Source: Natrarchaeobius oligotrophus (lineage in GTDB: Archaea > Halobacteriota > Halobacteria > Halobacteriales > Natrialbaceae). Taken from it: 64,000 nt of DNA. The stretch covers positions 236,305 to 300,304 of the forward strand of contig NZ_REFZ01000006.1 in NCBI RefSeq assembly GCF_003841465.1, given 5' to 3'. A program made the translations under genes and the position numbers. This document shows, piece by piece, positions 1 through 9,588 of the stretch. Positions within the stretch are counted from its first letter, which is position 1, and every line of letters starts with the position of its first letter. The notes under the pieces are model-generated. The model was not told the origin of the DNA. It saw nothing but the letters and a program-made list of their open reading frames with translations, and did not search any database.

Positions 1-47
1 GCGGGCATCCGCGTCAGGACTGGTTCGGCGGCTTCCTTCCATCCCAT
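1..47 (-). CDS. secY: Preprotein translocase SecY, N-terminal fragment
   Basis: Only the first 15 codons lie in the window. They read MGWKEAAEPVLTRMPA, the usual start of haloarchaeal SecY, the pore subunit of the Sec translocon in the cytoplasmic membrane. The gene follows rpl15 by 3 bp on the same strand, which is the normal end of the archaeal spc-type ribosomal operon. The rest of the gene runs off the left edge, so the call rests on this short match plus position. Confidence 0.8.
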   Translation of the reverse strand, partial: MGWKEAAEPVLTRMP

Positions 48-50
48 GTG

Positions 51-545
51 TTAGTCCTCGTTCTGTTCCGGTTCGTCGTCGGTTTCGGCGTCGTCGTCCG
101 CCTGCGCTCGCTCGGAGATGACGGCCGCTCCGCCGGCCTCCTCGAGTTTCTCTCGAGCGGTCTCGGAGAAGGCGTCGGCCGTCACCGTCAGCTGGTTGCG
201 GACCTGGCCGGAGCCGAGGACCTTGACGACGTCGACTTCGTGTCCGTCCTCGACGACGTCGCGTGCGTCGAGTTCGTAGCCGCCGTCGGTCTCTTCGGCG
301 AGACCGTCCGCGGCGTAGAGGATCGCGTCCTCGTCGAGCTTCTGGACGTCGATCTCGGCGACGTCCTCGCGAATGTCGTGTGGACGTTTGAAGCCGTGCT
401 TGCCTTTCGGTTCGTAGTTGTGGAACTCGTGTTTGCTGCGCCCGGCACGGCCACGACCACCGCGATGGCCCGCACCGCGTCGGTTCTTGTGGGTGCCACC
501 GCCGTGGGTCCGCGATCCGCGCTGGCGTCGTTTTTTGCTCGTCAT
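51..545 (-). CDS. rpl15: 50S ribosomal protein L15
   Basis: This 164-residue protein belongs to the large ribosomal subunit. The basic Gly/Arg-rich N-terminus (KKRRQRGSRTHGGGTHKNRR) is the typical L15 tail that threads into 23S rRNA. The C-terminal half is the globular L15e/L15 fold. The last 20 residues are Asp/Glu-rich, as usual in halophiles. It starts 2 bp downstream of rpl30 and is followed by secY, the canonical order. Confidence 0.97.
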   Translation of the reverse strand: MTSKKRRQRGSRTHGGGTHKNRRGAGHRGGRGRAGRSKHEFHNYEPKGKHGFKRPHDIREDVAEIDVQKLDEDAILYAADGLAEETDGGYELDARDVVEDGHEVDVVKVLGSGQVRNQLTVTADAFSETAREKLEEAGGAAVISERAQADDDAETDDEPEQNED

Positions 546-547
546 GG

Positions 548-1018
548 TTATCGCATCGATTCTAGCAGGTCGTTAATCTGCGCTGTTGTATGCTTTCCGA
601 GTTGGCCTCCCTCGGCGGTCGGCTTCTTGATGCCGTCGTGACCGCCCCGCGGGGGATGCAGTCGAAGCGTCGGCGACAGCCCCTCCTCGCGAAGGGTCGT
701 CTCCTCGGCGAGCAGCGCCTCGGCGAGCGCACCGAAGTCGTCGTACTCGGTGTGCTCGGCGAGCCACTCCTCGTCGACGTCGGACTGGCTTCCCTCGAGG
801 GGTTCGGCGCGCTTTTCGAGCACCGTCGCGAGCACCTCCGCGTCGGGTTCGCCGTGGGCGACGTAGTCGTTGACCTTGTTGACCATCCCGACGTAGGTGT
901 CGGTCTCGGGGACGAGCGCGCAGTGATTGACGCTGTGGATGTTGAGCATCGACAGCGTATCCTGGACGTCCTCCTGGCGGTTCACCTCGCCGCGAATCTG
1001 GACGATCGCCTTCATCAC
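548..1018 (-). CDS. rpl30: 50S ribosomal protein L30
   Basis: This is archaeal-type L30 (uL30), 156 residues if the first Met is used. A second Met follows at once ([13 protein letters not shown]), so the true start may be one codon later. The ferredoxin-like L30 core is at residues 3-60, followed by the longer archaeal/eukaryotic C-terminal region. Its start overlaps the stop of rps5 by 4 bp, which indicates translational coupling. Confidence 0.97.
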   Translation of the reverse strand: MMKAIVQIRGEVNRQEDVQDTLSMLNIHSVNHCALVPETDTYVGMVNKVNDYVAHGEPDAEVLATVLEKRAEPLEGSQSDVDEEWLAEHTEYDDFGALAEALLAEETTLREEGLSPTLRLHPPRGGHDGIKKPTAEGGQLGKHTTAQINDLLESMR

Positions 1019-1674
1019 TCGGTCACCTCGGCTTCGTCACGGCTCGAACCGCGAGACTGCGGGTGTCGCGATTGGGAGGCGTTCTCGAGTGCGTTGAACG
1101 TCGCCTTCGCGAGGTTCACCGTCGTTCGGGTGTTGCCGTGGCTCTTCGTCCAGGCGTTCTCGAGTCCCGCCAGTTCCAGGACGGCGCGGACGGTGTCGCT
1201 CGCGGCGAGTCCGAGCCCCTCGGGGGCGGGGATGACGTCGACCTCGACGGATCCCGCCTTGCCGCTCGTCCGGCGGGTCAGCGAGTGGGGTCGATCCGAG
1301 CGGTCCTCCCACGAACCGGATCCGCGGGGAACCTGGATGATGTTCAGCTTCGCGATGCCGATCGCCTTCTGGATGGCGGAGCCGACCTGATCGTCTCGGC
1401 CTTCCGCGTAGCCGACGTAGCCGTCGCGGTTGCCCACCACGACGACGCATCGGAACTTCACGCGTCGTCCGGAGTCGGTCATCCGCTGGACCATGTTGAT
1501 GTCCAGCACTTCGTCGTCCAGTCCGGGAAGGAGCTGATCGACGATTTCGGGCTCTTTGAGCGGGAGTCCCGAGTTGAGGGCGTCCTCCATCGTGTCGATT
1601 TCGCCCTCCTGGACCTTCCGGCCGAGACGGGTGACCGGCTGCCAGCCGTCGTCGTTGTAATCGTTTGCGCTCAT
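1015..1674 (-). CDS. rps5: 30S ribosomal protein S5
   Basis: This 219-residue protein is archaeal S5 (uS5) of the small subunit, which acts in decoding accuracy. The double-stranded RNA-binding S5 domain is seen around residues 65-120 ([20 protein letters not shown]), followed by the S5 C-terminal domain. It overlaps rpl18 upstream by 4 bp and rpl30 downstream by 4 bp, so it sits in a tightly coupled run. Confidence 0.97.
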   Translation of the reverse strand: MSANDYNDDGWQPVTRLGRKVQEGEIDTMEDALNSGLPLKEPEIVDQLLPGLDDEVLDINMVQRMTDSGRRVKFRCVVVVGNRDGYVGYAEGRDDQVGSAIQKAIGIAKLNIIQVPRGSGSWEDRSDRPHSLTRRTSGKAGSVEVDVIPAPEGLGLAASDTVRAVLELAGLENAWTKSHGNTRTTVNLAKATFNALENASQSRHPQSRGSSRDEAEVTE

Positions 1675-2219
1675 TCTAGGATCGCCTCACGTACGTCGTC
1701 GAAGTGTTCCGGGAGTTCGGTCGCGTCGAACTCGCCGCTGTACAGCGGCTCGTCGAGCTGTTCGGCGTACTCGGCGATGTGCTCGCCGCGGGTACGCGAC
1801 CAGTCCGCGAGTACGCTGTCGTTGTGCGGAATCTCGAGTCCCGCGTCGATCGCGCCCTCCTGGACGGCGAACACCTTGTTTCCGGGCGTCGCCGTGTTGA
1901 GGCCGATGTCGAGGACCGCTTCCTCGAGACCGGCGTCGATCGCTCGCTTGCCGGCCAGCAGGCCGGTCAGGTAGGCCGCGGAGATGTTGCTCGTGGGTGC
2001 CTCCCAGCCGTACTCCTCGAGGTCGCTCGAGTGTGCGCTGGCGAGGGTTTCGTCTCCCTGAGGGCCGGGCGAGATCAGCTGCGCCGTAGTGTGCTTGTTG
2101 CTCTTTCGAGCGACGAGCCGTGGTTTGCCCGATTTCAGCAGGCGCAACCTCTGATGGTAGTCCGTCCGGACCTCACGGCGACGCCGCATCGGTACCTTGT
2201 ATCGTGGTCCTGTCGCCAT
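1671..2219 (-). CDS. rpl18: 50S ribosomal protein L18
   Basis: This 182-residue protein is the archaeal/eukaryotic-type L18 (uL18), which binds 5S rRNA together with L5. The N-terminus ([20 protein letters not shown]) and the [11 protein letters not shown] segment are characteristic. It lies between rpl19e, with a one-base overlap, and rps5, with a 4-bp overlap. Confidence 0.97.
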   Translation of the reverse strand: MATGPRYKVPMRRRREVRTDYHQRLRLLKSGKPRLVARKSNKHTTAQLISPGPQGDETLASAHSSDLEEYGWEAPTSNISAAYLTGLLAGKRAIDAGLEEAVLDIGLNTATPGNKVFAVQEGAIDAGLEIPHNDSVLADWSRTRGEHIAEYAEQLDEPLYSGEFDATELPEHFDDVREAILE

Positions 2220-2668
2220 TATTGGTCACCGTAGTTGCCGTCGATGTAGTTCAACAGGTACCGGACGCTGCGGAACTCCCCACCGCCAGCCTTCTTGTAT
2301 AGCTCGCGGTACTGCGTGGGCGTAATCTCGCCCTGATCGCGGAGTTCGCGCAGCTTCCGTCGCTGTGCACGAATCGTGGTCTGCCACTGCTCTTTCTCGT
2401 TCTGGCGTGCGCCCTTCTTGCCCTTGCGTTTGCCCGGCCCTTTCCGGTGGCCGTACGCCCGCTTGGCGTTTCGCTCTCGAGCGCGCCCGCGGGAGTTGCC
2501 GCGGGCGTCTTCGGCCTGGATGAGGCCAGCGTCGACGAGTTCGCGGATTTCGTCGCGAGTGATCGCCTCTGCGATGTCGCCCTGAGCGCTGGGGTCGAGC
2601 CAGATACGGTTCTCGCCGACGTCGAGGACGTCGGCCGCGAGTCGCTTCTGTGCGGAGAGATCAGTCAT
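2219..2668 (-). CDS. rpl19e: 50S ribosomal protein L19e
   Basis: This 149-residue protein is L19e, a large-subunit protein found in archaea and eukaryotes but not in bacteria. The N-terminus ([18 protein letters not shown]) and the central highly basic stretch (about residues 58-92) are diagnostic. It overlaps rpl32e by 8 bp, and its stop shares a base with the start of rpl18. Confidence 0.97.
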   Translation of the reverse strand: MTDLSAQKRLAADVLDVGENRIWLDPSAQGDIAEAITRDEIRELVDAGLIQAEDARGNSRGRARERNAKRAYGHRKGPGKRKGKKGARQNEKEQWQTTIRAQRRKLRELRDQGEITPTQYRELYKKAGGGEFRSVRYLLNYIDGNYGDQ

Positions 2669-3410
2669 CTGATTCCACCTCGACTTCCTCGTAGGTCGGA
2701 TTCAGCACGCGGATGCCGTCTTCCTCGGCGAGTTCTTCGATGCGCTCGCGCTTTCGTGCGCCCACGGAGGACGCGATGCGGACGGCTTCGGTGTCGCCGT
2801 CGACGCCCTCGAGGTCGGTTTCGTTCTCGACGTACACCTCCTCGAATCCGCTCGGGTGTTTTCCCCGAACGGCTTCGGGCGTCCGGTAGCCGGCCTGGAC
2901 CTTCGGTCCTTTGCCCTTGATGCCGCGGCGCTGCTTCGAGAGACCGCCGCGCGGTCGCCGCCACGACTCTGGCGTGCGCTTTTTCTTGTGGTAGTCCTGG
3001 CGGTTGAACTGCGGTTTGCCGACCGTGCGTCGACGGTCGAGCAGCCGCTGTTCTTCCTCCGAGAGCTCGGGCGTCTTCTCGGTCAGTCCGCGGGCCTGCA
3101 GCTCCGTCTCGACGTCCTCCCGGAGTTCTTCTTCGTCCTCGAGACCGTCGTCTTCGATCTCGGCGTCGGTCTCCTCGCTTACCTCGAGGTCGCCGACGTC
3201 GGCTTTGATTCGGGCTGCCAGCGCGTTACCGACGCCCTCGGCTTCGGCCAGTTCGTCTTGGTCGGCTTCCTTGACGTCCTGGATGCTCTCGAAGCCGGCA
3301 TCGCGGAGCGCGTCGGCTTTGCTCGCGCCGACGCCGCTGATGTCTTCGAGTTCCTGGGGACCGTCGTCTTCGGTCGCGACGTCGTCCGTCTCGGGTTCGT
3401 CGTCTGCCAT
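2661..3410 (-). CDS. rpl32e: 50S ribosomal protein L32e with N-terminal helix-hairpin-helix extension
   Basis: The protein has 249 residues, about twice the length of non-halophilic L32e. Residues 20-77 form a helix-hairpin-helix module ([33 protein letters not shown]). An acidic linker follows to about residue 107, and the L32e core then runs from roughly 120 to 240 ([19 protein letters not shown]). The HhH extension is known from haloarchaeal L32e and probably contacts RNA. It lies between rpl6 and rpl19e in the usual order. Confidence 0.96.
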   Translation of the reverse strand: MADDEPETDDVATEDDGPQELEDISGVGASKADALRDAGFESIQDVKEADQDELAEAEGVGNALAARIKADVGDLEVSEETDAEIEDDGLEDEEELREDVETELQARGLTEKTPELSEEEQRLLDRRRTVGKPQFNRQDYHKKKRTPESWRRPRGGLSKQRRGIKGKGPKVQAGYRTPEAVRGKHPSGFEEVYVENETDLEGVDGDTEAVRIASSVGARKRERIEELAEEDGIRVLNPTYEEVEVESDD

Positions 3411-3413
3411 CTA

Positions 3414-3947
3414 TCAGGCACCTCCTTTGGCGGGCTTTTCCGTGATGTAAACCCCGTCCTGGAAGACGCGGGTGTCCTTGCCGCTGACTCGCGTCAGCTG
3501 TTCGATGTCGGCCGCCGTCTGTCCGACGTGTTCTTTGTTCGGGCCGGAGAGGACGACGACCTCGCCGTCGACGGCGACGTCGGTGTCGCCGTGGATACTC
3601 GTTCGTCGCGGTGCCTTCTCGCCGAGGAAGTTCTCGATGACGACCTCGTCGCCTTCGGAGCGGACCTGCATCGGGAAGTGAGAGTAGAAGACTTCCATCT
3701 TGTACTCCCAGCCCTCGGTCACGCCGTGGAAGGCGTTCTCGATGTGGCTCTCGAACGTGCCGACGGTCGCGTTCGTCTTCGCGTCCTCGGCGCCGCTTTC
3801 GATGACCACGGTGTCGTCCTCCACGTCGACGCTCACGTCGGGGTACCAGAGGCGCCGGGTTACGGTGCCTTCCGGTCCGTCGACGGTCACGTCGAGGTGG
3901 TCGATCTCGACGGTTACGTTGTCGGGTATTTCCAGTTCGACTCGCAT
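3414..3947 (-). CDS. rpl6: 50S ribosomal protein L6
   Basis: The protein has 177 residues starting at MRVELEIPDNVTVEIDHL. A longer in-frame reading exists upstream but overlaps rps8 in another frame, so the start at 3947 is chosen, 2 bp after rps8. It shows two L6 domains and the archaeal C-terminus (GKDTRVFQDGVYITEK). L6 sits near the factor-binding site of the large subunit. Confidence 0.97.
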   Translation of the reverse strand: MRVELEIPDNVTVEIDHLDVTVDGPEGTVTRRLWYPDVSVDVEDDTVVIESGAEDAKTNATVGTFESHIENAFHGVTEGWEYKMEVFYSHFPMQVRSEGDEVVIENFLGEKAPRRTSIHGDTDVAVDGEVVVLSGPNKEHVGQTAADIEQLTRVSGKDTRVFQDGVYITEKPAKGGA

Positions 3948-3949
3948 GG

Positions 3950-4342
3950 TTAGTAGACGTATGCGATCACCTGGCCCCCGATACCCTGCTCGCGCGCCTC
4001 GTAGTGGCTCATGATGCCACTGCTCGTCGTGACGACGAGCGCACCGAAGTCTCGAGCCGGGAGAAATCGCTTCTCCCACTTCTCGAAGTCGTCGGCGCCG
4101 GCGCTGTAGCGGGGTTTGACGGGGCCGCACGCGTTGATCGCTCCTTTCAGTTCGACCTCGAACCGACCGGCTCTGCCGTCGTCGACGTACTCGAAGCCGC
4201 CGATGTACCCGCGGTCGTAGAAGACCTCGAGCACGCTGCCGATCTCGTTCGAGGCGGGCGTTACCTCGTGGCTCAGGTGTCCGACGCTCTCGGCGTTGTC
4301 GAGTCCCGAGAGCGCGTTACTGAGTGGGTCGTTTCCGGTCAT
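3950..4342 (-). CDS. rps8: 30S ribosomal protein S8
   Basis: The 130-residue product starts at [18 protein letters not shown]. The upstream in-frame extension only shadows rps14 and is rejected. The C-terminus ([19 protein letters not shown]) is the S8 signature region that binds helix 21 of 16S rRNA. The gene follows rps14 by 1 bp. Confidence 0.97.
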   Translation of the reverse strand: MTGNDPLSNALSGLDNAESVGHLSHEVTPASNEIGSVLEVFYDRGYIGGFEYVDDGRAGRFEVELKGAINACGPVKPRYSAGADDFEKWEKRFLPARDFGALVVTTSSGIMSHYEAREQGIGGQVIAYVY

Positions 4343-4343
4343 G

Positions 4344-4526
4344 TTATCGATACTTCTTGAATCCCATGCCGCGGGCGATCTCGCGGAAGCACTGTCGACA
4401 GAGGTTGATGTCGTACTTGCCGACCAGCCCCTGCTTGCGGCCACAGCGCTGACAGGCCGCCTCCTGGCCCGTTCGCTTCGCCGCGTGCTCGCCTGTGCGG
4501 TCGTTTTCGTGTTCGCTTTCACTCAT
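4344..4526 (-). CDS. rps14: 30S ribosomal protein S14, zinc-binding type
   Basis: This 60-residue archaeal S14 (S14P) carries the zinc knuckle Cys25-x2-Cys28 and Cys43-x2-Cys46 and ends in the conserved GFKKYR. It overlaps rpl5 upstream by 8 bp and precedes rps8, as in other archaea. Confidence 0.97.
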   Translation of the reverse strand: MSESEHENDRTGEHAAKRTGQEAACQRCGRKQGLVGKYDINLCRQCFREIARGMGFKKYR

Positions 4527-5058
4527 CGTCGGACTCCTCTACTGTGACGTCGAAGTTCGCCTCGAGGAACGCGATGGCGTCCTCGGGGGTGAGACGGTGA
4601 CTCGACGGAATCGAGCGGGTCGCCTTGTCTCGCTTGGCGACGCGGTAGCCCGGACGTACCAGGTTGACGGTGACGTCCAGCCCGTAGATCCCGACGGTCG
4701 GGTCGTACTCCTGGCTCGGGAACTCGGTGTGTTCGGTGACCCCGAAGCTGAAGTTGCCCGTATCGTCGAACTGCGTGGCCGAGAGGTCGGCCAGCGGAAG
4801 CGCCGTCTCGAGGAACTCGTGGGCTTCCTGGCCGCGGATCGTCACTTTCGTTCCGATCGGATCACCCTGTCGAATGCCGAAGTCGGGTTCGGTGCGTTTC
4901 GCCTGCGTGCGGACGCTTTGCTGTTCGGTGATCTCCTCGATGATGTCCTCGGCTTTGCCGAGTTCGCGACCACCCTGACCGACGCCCATGTGGACGACGA
5001 CCTTCTCGACGCGGGGTTCGCGCATCTCGTGGAACTCGCCGGCGTCGGCTTCGCTCAT
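4519..5058 (-). CDS. rpl5: 50S ribosomal protein L5
   Basis: The protein has 179 residues. The core is typical of archaeal L5 ([18 protein letters not shown] near residue 13). L5 binds 5S rRNA in the central protuberance together with L18. The gene overlaps rps4e by 4 bp and rps14 by 8 bp. Confidence 0.97.
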   Translation of the reverse strand: MSEADAGEFHEMREPRVEKVVVHMGVGQGGRELGKAEDIIEEITEQQSVRTQAKRTEPDFGIRQGDPIGTKVTIRGQEAHEFLETALPLADLSATQFDDTGNFSFGVTEHTEFPSQEYDPTVGIYGLDVTVNLVRPGYRVAKRDKATRSIPSSHRLTPEDAIAFLEANFDVTVEESDDE

Positions 5059-5783
5059 TCGTCGTCACCTCCGTCGTCGCTTTCGGTTTCCGAATCGCCG
5101 GTGAAGTTCTCGTCGATGACGACGACGTACTCCTCGACGGTTTCGAACTCGCCGTCGTCCGTAGAGACGGCGACGGTGTTCGATCCGCTACCGGGCGTGA
5201 CGTCGATCGTCTCGATCTCGCCGATCTTGCCGCCGTGGTTTCCGCCAACGGCGGTGACGAGCGCGCCCTCTTCGTAGGGGAAGTGTGCGACGATCGATTT
5301 GTCGTCGTTGTCGACGACGACCGAGTCGTTCGCGCTGTACTCGTTTTCGTCGACGAGGACGTTCGTTCCGTCGTGCAGCGTTAGCTGCGTGTCGCCGCCC
5401 GGCACCTGCTGTTTGCCCTCGATCTTGCCGAGTCGGCTACCGGCGGCGTCCTCGTCGATTTCGGTCAGCGAGAGCCGACCGCCCTCGTCGGGGAAGATCC
5501 GGTAGTACTCTTCGCGTCCGGGGAACGCGAGGATGTCGAAGATTCCGATCGGTCGCTGTTCGTCGTTGATCGGCTGGCCGTTGACCAGGATCGAATCCTG
5601 GGAGAGGGCGTACCGCGCTTCCTTCTTCGAGTCGACGTAGCCGAGTACGTCCCGCAACAAGACGACGAGCGGAACGCCCGCTTCGCCGTGGGGTCCGGCA
5701 CCGGCTTTCACCGTGAAAACCTCGGTCTTTCGCTCGACCGGCCAGGACTTGGGGACGGACAGTCGTTTCTGGTGTTTCGTCAT
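5055..5783 (-). CDS. rps4e: 30S ribosomal protein S4e
   Basis: The protein has 242 residues and is specific to archaea and eukaryotes. The order of parts is N-terminal [17 protein letters not shown], an S4-like RNA-binding domain (about 43-105), the S4e central domain, and a KOW-like segment near residues 178-205 ([16 protein letters not shown]). A short acidic tail follows. It overlaps rpl24 and rpl5 by 4 bp each. Confidence 0.97.
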   Translation of the reverse strand: MTKHQKRLSVPKSWPVERKTEVFTVKAGAGPHGEAGVPLVVLLRDVLGYVDSKKEARYALSQDSILVNGQPINDEQRPIGIFDILAFPGREEYYRIFPDEGGRLSLTEIDEDAAGSRLGKIEGKQQVPGGDTQLTLHDGTNVLVDENEYSANDSVVVDNDDKSIVAHFPYEEGALVTAVGGNHGGKIGEIETIDVTPGSGSNTVAVSTDDGEFETVEEYVVVIDENFTGDSETESDDGGDDE

Positions 5784-6136
5784 TCTGTCTCACCTTCGAG
5801 CCGTGCTTCGCGTCGCTCGTCCGAGAGATCGAGCTCCGTGATGCGGACGTTCGAGGGATCGATCGGGCGCGGCACTTCCTCGCCGTCGGCCGTCTCGACC
5901 GTCACGTCCTCGACGTGGATCGTGCCGTCCTCGAGGACCGCACGCAGAACCTCGCCTTCGTCGCCAGCGTGGTCGCCGCGCATGACCTCGACGGTGTCGC
6001 CCGCGTTCACGCGGGTGCGGCGGGTTCCGTACTCCTCGCGGAGCTCGTCGGACAGCGTCGCGTGGAGCTGCTTTCCCCGCTGGTGCAGGGGCGCACGCTC
6101 CGTCTGCGTTCGCTGTTTGTGTGGTTGCTTGCTCAT
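5780..6136 (-). CDS. rpl24: 50S ribosomal protein L24
   Basis: The protein has 118 residues and is L24 (uL24) of the archaeal L26-like type. The KOW motif is at about residues 43-72 ([20 protein letters not shown]). L24 is an early assembly protein near the exit of the peptide tunnel. It sits 2 bp after rpl14 and overlaps rps4e by 4 bp. Confidence 0.97.
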   Translation of the reverse strand: MSKQPHKQRTQTERAPLHQRGKQLHATLSDELREEYGTRRTRVNAGDTVEVMRGDHAGDEGEVLRAVLEDGTIHVEDVTVETADGEEVPRPIDPSNVRITELDLSDERREARLEGETE

Positions 6137-6138
6137 GT

Positions 6139-6540
6139 CTATACGATCATCGTCGCGGTGGATGCGATTGCACCGAAGCGCTCTGCGACTTCGCGGGCGA
6201 TCGGTCCCTTGATCTCCGTGCCGCGGGGCTCTTCGTTCTCGTCGATGATGACCGCCGCGTTGTCCTCGAATTTGAGTCGGGTGCCGTCGGGCCGGCGGAT
6301 CGACTTCCGCTGGCGAACGACGACCGCCTCGAGAACCTGGCGGCGCATCTCCGGCGTCCCCTTGGTGACCGAGACGGTCACCTTGTCACCGAGTCCCGCC
6401 TTCGGCTGGCGGTTCTTGGTGCCGTGGTAGCCGGAGACGCTGATGACCTTGAGTTCGCGCGCGCCGGTGTTGTCGGCACACGTGACCAGCGACCCCTTCT
6501 TGAGTCCCTGGGTGACGTCGGCTTTCATCGCCTCCATCAC
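6139..6540 (-). CDS. rpl14: 50S ribosomal protein L14
   Basis: The protein has 133 residues from the first Met. A second possible start (Met4, [15 protein letters not shown]) is equally plausible, so the exact N-terminus is uncertain. The beta-barrel core motif [16 protein letters not shown] is the L14 signature. L14 sits at the subunit interface. It overlaps rps17 by 4 bp. Confidence 0.97.
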   Translation of the reverse strand: MMEAMKADVTQGLKKGSLVTCADNTGARELKVISVSGYHGTKNRQPKAGLGDKVTVSVTKGTPEMRRQVLEAVVVRQRKSIRRPDGTRLKFEDNAAVIIDENEEPRGTEIKGPIAREVAERFGAIASTATMIV

Positions 6541-6974
6541 TGATCACCCTCGTCCGTCGTCGCCGTGAGGTCCTCGTCCGAAAGCTCCGGCTCGGGCTCG
6601 GCCTGACCGGTGAGCTCGGCGACGTCCTCCGGAGTGGCTTCTTCGGTTACTTCGACGACCACGTGCGATTTCGTCTTCGACAGTGGTCGGGTCTCTGCGA
6701 TCTTGACCGTATCTCCGAGCGAAAGCGGCTCGAGCACGCCCGGCACGTGTGCCGGGATGCGCGAGCGACGCTTCATGTACCGATCGTACTTCGGTACGGC
6801 AACGTCGTACTCTCGCTCGACGACTACGGTCTTGTCCATGTCCGTCGAGACGACGAGCCCCTCGAGGATCTGGCCTCGAACGGGAAGCTCGCCGTAGAAC
6901 GGACACTTCTCGTAGTCGTATTCCTCCGGGTTCTCTGGTTCCGGAGGGGTTTCAACGTCTAGTCCTATTGCCAT
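6537..6974 (-). CDS. rps17: 30S ribosomal protein S17
   Basis: The protein has 145 residues. The archaeal S17 OB-fold lies at about residues 25-110, with the hallmark [16 protein letters not shown]. An acidic extension of about 30 residues follows, typical of halophiles. S17 is a primary 16S rRNA-binding protein. It overlaps the end of rnp1 by 10 bp. Confidence 0.97.
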   Translation of the reverse strand: MAIGLDVETPPEPENPEEYDYEKCPFYGELPVRGQILEGLVVSTDMDKTVVVEREYDVAVPKYDRYMKRRSRIPAHVPGVLEPLSLGDTVKIAETRPLSKTKSHVVVEVTEEATPEDVAELTGQAEPEPELSDEDLTATTDEGDQ

Positions 6975-7372
6975 GGTGAATCACCATTCGTTTCCGTGCG
7001 TCGGGCGGGTCGTGAGAGCAATCGCGATCCATCGACCGTAACGTAGGCCACGTCCTCGCCAGCGCGTTCTGACCCGGACGACTCTTCGTCGGTCGAGTCA
7101 GGTTGAGTGTCGGCCAGTTTGGACGGGGTCCCCGGTGACTTCTCGTCGCCGGCGGCGTCATCTGTGATCGCGAATTCGAACACCGAGCCCGATTTCGGCA
7201 CCGTGACGACCCGGGAACCTCCGTCGACGCGAATCTCTATCGAGAGGGTGTTCGCCGTCTCGATGACGACGCGGCCCTCGAGGCCCACGCGCGTCTCGTC
7301 GTCGCTGTCGACGACTCGGACGGGCAGGCCGTTGAGTTCGTGCCGGGGGAGCGTCTCGGGTGTCAGTGCCAT
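6965..7372 (-). CDS. rnp1: Ribonuclease P protein component 1 (Rpp29/Rnp1)
   Basis: The 135-residue protein starts at [20 protein letters not shown]. An upstream in-frame reading through the hairpin-rich spacer is rejected. Rnp1 is the Rpp29/POP4 subunit of archaeal RNase P, which trims tRNA 5' leaders. The Sm-like barrel is seen at residues 9-72 ([18 protein letters not shown]) and closes at [12 protein letters not shown] near residue 112. Between them is an acidic Ser/Asp/Glu-rich insert of about 40 residues, which is long for the family. Its place between rpl29 and rps17 is the usual archaeal one. Confidence 0.93.
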   Translation of the reverse strand: MALTPETLPRHELNGLPVRVVDSDDETRVGLEGRVVIETANTLSIEIRVDGGSRVVTVPKSGSVFEFAITDDAAGDEKSPGTPSKLADTQPDSTDEESSGSERAGEDVAYVTVDGSRLLSRPARRTETNGDSPWQ

Positions 7373-7394
7373 CGTTTCGTTACTCGTCGTCTCA

Positions 7395-7499
7395 GGCGGC
7401 GAAGCCGCCTTCGTTTCGAGACGCCTCCGACGTCTCGCTCTCGAAATCGCCTTCCTCACGGGCTTCGCCCGTTCGGATCTCGGATCTCATTCGAGATCC
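7395..7499 (-). repeat. Four consecutive short hairpins in the rpl29-rnp1 spacer
   Basis: The 114-bp gap between rpl29 and rnp1 is filled by four perfect inverted repeats in a row: 7395-7409 (6-bp arms, GAA loop), 7417-7437 (7-bp arms), 7458-7472 (6-bp arms, TTC loop) and 7475-7499 (8-bp arms, overlapping the rpl29 stop). Elsewhere in this operon genes touch or overlap, so this is the one structured spacer. In the transcript it could act in RNA processing or attenuation, which is inference. Confidence 0.75.
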
Positions 7500-7693
7500 C
7501 CTTCTTCTCGCTGAATCGTCTTGATCCGCGCGATGGTGCGACCGAGTTCGCCGATGCGACCCGGATTCTCCGGGGCACCACCGGCCGCGAGGACGGATTT
7601 CGCGTTCAGCAGCTCCGTCTCGAGTTCCTCGAGTTCTTCCTCGCGCTCGGCGGCCGTCATGTCGCGGATCTCTTCGACGTGGATGATCGCCAT
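7487..7693 (-). CDS. rpl29: 50S ribosomal protein L29
   Basis: This 68-residue all-helical protein starts MAIIHVEEIRDMTAAEREEE and contains the LLNAKSVLAAGGAPENPGRI region of archaeal L29 (uL29). It sits near the peptide exit tunnel. The gene shares one base with rps3 and is followed by the hairpin spacer before rnp1. Confidence 0.96.
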   Translation of the reverse strand: MAIIHVEEIRDMTAAEREEELEELETELLNAKSVLAAGGAPENPGRIGELGRTIARIKTIQREEGDLE

Positions 7694-8652
7694 CAGGCGT
7701 CACCTCCCTCGTCTGATTCGTCCGCGTCGGCCTCCTCGTCGTCCATCTCCGCCATCAGCTCCTCGGCTTCGGCTTCGACGTCCTCCTCGAGTTCGTCCAG
7801 CTCCTCTTCGATCGGCGACTCGTCCGGGGTCTCGACGTCCTCGTCGTCCTCGTCCTCGTCACCCGCGACTTCCTCCTCGATGACCTCTTCGACGGTTTCC
7901 TCGTCGATCTCCGGTTCGGGCTCGACGGCGTCCTCGGCGGGCGCTTCGGCACCCGTCTCGGCGGCCTCGGCTTCCTCGGGTTCGCCCTCGAGGAGTTCCT
8001 CGACGCCCTCCGTCTCGTTGGCCTCGACGGCGTCCGGAACGACCTCCGCGGGGTCGACGTCGTCGTGGACGCGGAAGTCGTCGGGCAGTTCGGCGTTCGG
8101 CGGGATGATCTTCACCGTGACGCCGATGGTTCCGAGTTTCATGACGGCGACGCCCTGACCCTCGTCGACGATCTCCTCGGCGGGTTCGCCGTTGTGCTTG
8201 ATGTAGCCCCGGTTGAACTTCTCCACGCGCGAGCGAGCGCCCGTGACCTTTCCTGAGAGGACGATCTCCGCGCCGAGTGCGCCGGCGTCCATGATCCGGT
8301 CGATCGTCGTGTGACCGGCCTTCCGGAAGTACCAGCCGCGCTCGAGCGCGTTGGCAAGTCGATCCGCCACGATCCGCGCGTTGAGGTCGGGTTCGTCGAC
8401 CTCCTGGACGTCGATCTGGGGGTCCTCGAGGTCGAACTGCTCTTCGAGGGCGGTCGTGACCTTTCGGATGTTCTCGCCGCCTTTACCGATGACCATCCCC
8501 GGTTTCTCGGCCTTGAGGACGATCTGGGTGCCCATCGGCGTCTTGGCGACGTCCATGCCACCGTAGCCCGCGCGGCCGAGTTCTTCGCTGAAGAACTCGT
8601 CTATCTGGGACCGCTGCAGACCGTTTTCGATGAACTGGTGTTCGTCAGCCAT
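7693..8652 (-). CDS. rps3: 30S ribosomal protein S3 with long acidic tail
   Basis: The protein has 319 residues. The KH type-2 RNA-binding domain carries its GxxG loop at residues 54-59 (VIGKGG), and the S3 C-terminal domain extends to about residue 205. The last 110 or so residues are an almost pure Glu/Asp/Ala tail. Acidic S3 tails are common in haloarchaea, and this one is long. The gene is directly adjacent to rpl22 (shared base) and rpl29. Confidence 0.97.
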   Translation of the reverse strand: MADEHQFIENGLQRSQIDEFFSEELGRAGYGGMDVAKTPMGTQIVLKAEKPGMVIGKGGENIRKVTTALEEQFDLEDPQIDVQEVDEPDLNARIVADRLANALERGWYFRKAGHTTIDRIMDAGALGAEIVLSGKVTGARSRVEKFNRGYIKHNGEPAEEIVDEGQGVAVMKLGTIGVTVKIIPPNAELPDDFRVHDDVDPAEVVPDAVEANETEGVEELLEGEPEEAEAAETGAEAPAEDAVEPEPEIDEETVEEVIEEEVAGDEDEDDEDVETPDESPIEEELDELEEDVEAEAEELMAEMDDEEADADESDEGGDA

Positions 8653-9155
8653 TAGGTATCACTCTCGTTGTCGTCGGCGTCGTCTTCCGTCGCGTCGCTC
8701 GACTCGTCGCTGACGACGATCTCGACGTCGACTTCCGGCGTGTTCCAGGCCGACGCACGCCCCATCGCGCGGGGCTTTCGTCCGACCGACTCGCCGACCT
8801 TGTGGGCGGCGACGTGGACGATCTCCATCGACGCGCCGTCGAATCCCTGGTGGTCGGCGTTGGCCTCGACGTTCTCGAGCAGGTCGAGAAACGCCTCGGA
8901 GGCTTTCTCGGGGTAGCGGCCGGCGTCCCAGCCGTCGATGTCCGAGCGGTGACCGACGCCGCTGTTGTGCGATTTGAACGGGACCGACCGCTTCTGGTCG
9001 ATCACGTCCTGAAGGTACGCTCGCGCGTCGTCGACGGTCCGTCCCTTCAGCTCGCGTGCGATTTCCTTGCTATGCTTGTGGCTCATGTGACGCTCCCGGA
9101 GCATCGCTTTCGCGGTGGTGCCCGGATCCGCGTCGACTGAGTAGTTAATTCCCAT
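8652..9155 (-). CDS. rpl22: 50S ribosomal protein L22
   Basis: The protein has 167 residues and is archaeal L22 (uL22). It starts MGINYSVDADPGTTAKAMLR and carries the core SHKHSKEIARELKGRTVDDAR. L22 lines the exit tunnel by its beta-hairpin. An acidic C-terminal tail follows from residue 148. It lies 7 bp after rps19 and one base from rps3. Confidence 0.97.
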   Translation of the reverse strand: MGINYSVDADPGTTAKAMLRERHMSHKHSKEIARELKGRTVDDARAYLQDVIDQKRSVPFKSHNSGVGHRSDIDGWDAGRYPEKASEAFLDLLENVEANADHQGFDGASMEIVHVAAHKVGESVGRKPRAMGRASAWNTPEVDVEIVVSDESSDATEDDADDNESDT

Positions 9156-9162
9156 GCGTGAA

Positions 9163-9588
9163 TCACTTCAGTGGGACGAACTTCGAGGAGCGAGTCGCGC
9201 CGATGCCCGCCTGTCCGTGTTCGACGGACGTGCGGGTCAGCCGGAACTCGCCGAGATAGTGTCCGATCATCTCGGGTTCGACGCGAACGCGCTCGAAGGA
9301 CTGACCGTTGTACACCTCGAAGGTCAGTCCGACGAACTCCGGCAGGATCGGCATGTCCCGCAGGTGCGTTCGGATCGGCGCGTTCGCCGTCTCCTCCTCG
9401 TCTTTCTCGCGAGCCTTCTCGAGCAGCTTCTGCTTCTCGACGGAGAGGCCGCGTTCGATACTTCGCCGCTTGCGTGCGGGCAACAGTTCCGCGACGTCCT
9501 CGGGCTCCAGTTCCTGCAACTCCTCGAGCGTGTGGCCGCGGTAGGTGAACTCCTCACCTTCGCGACCGGTTCGGTACTCCTGACTCAT
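9163..9588 (-). CDS. rps19: 30S ribosomal protein S19
   Basis: The protein has 141 residues, the longer archaeal/eukaryotic S19 (uS19, S15-like) form. The C-terminal hallmarks are [20 protein letters not shown] and [11 protein letters not shown]. It lies in the head of the 30S subunit. It overlaps rpl2 by 4 bp. Confidence 0.97.
   Translation of the reverse strand: MSQEYRTGREGEEFTYRGHTLEELQELEPEDVAELLPARKRRSIERGLSVEKQKLLEKAREKDEEETANAPIRTHLRDMPILPEFVGLTFEVYNGQSFERVRVEPEMIGHYLGEFRLTRTSVEHGQAGIGATRSSKFVPLK

Noticed and set aside
7373..7486. Possible sui1 (translation initiation factor) between rpl29 and rnp1
   Set aside because: The 114-bp gap is too short and contains only the four hairpins. 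No SUI1 motif is seen.
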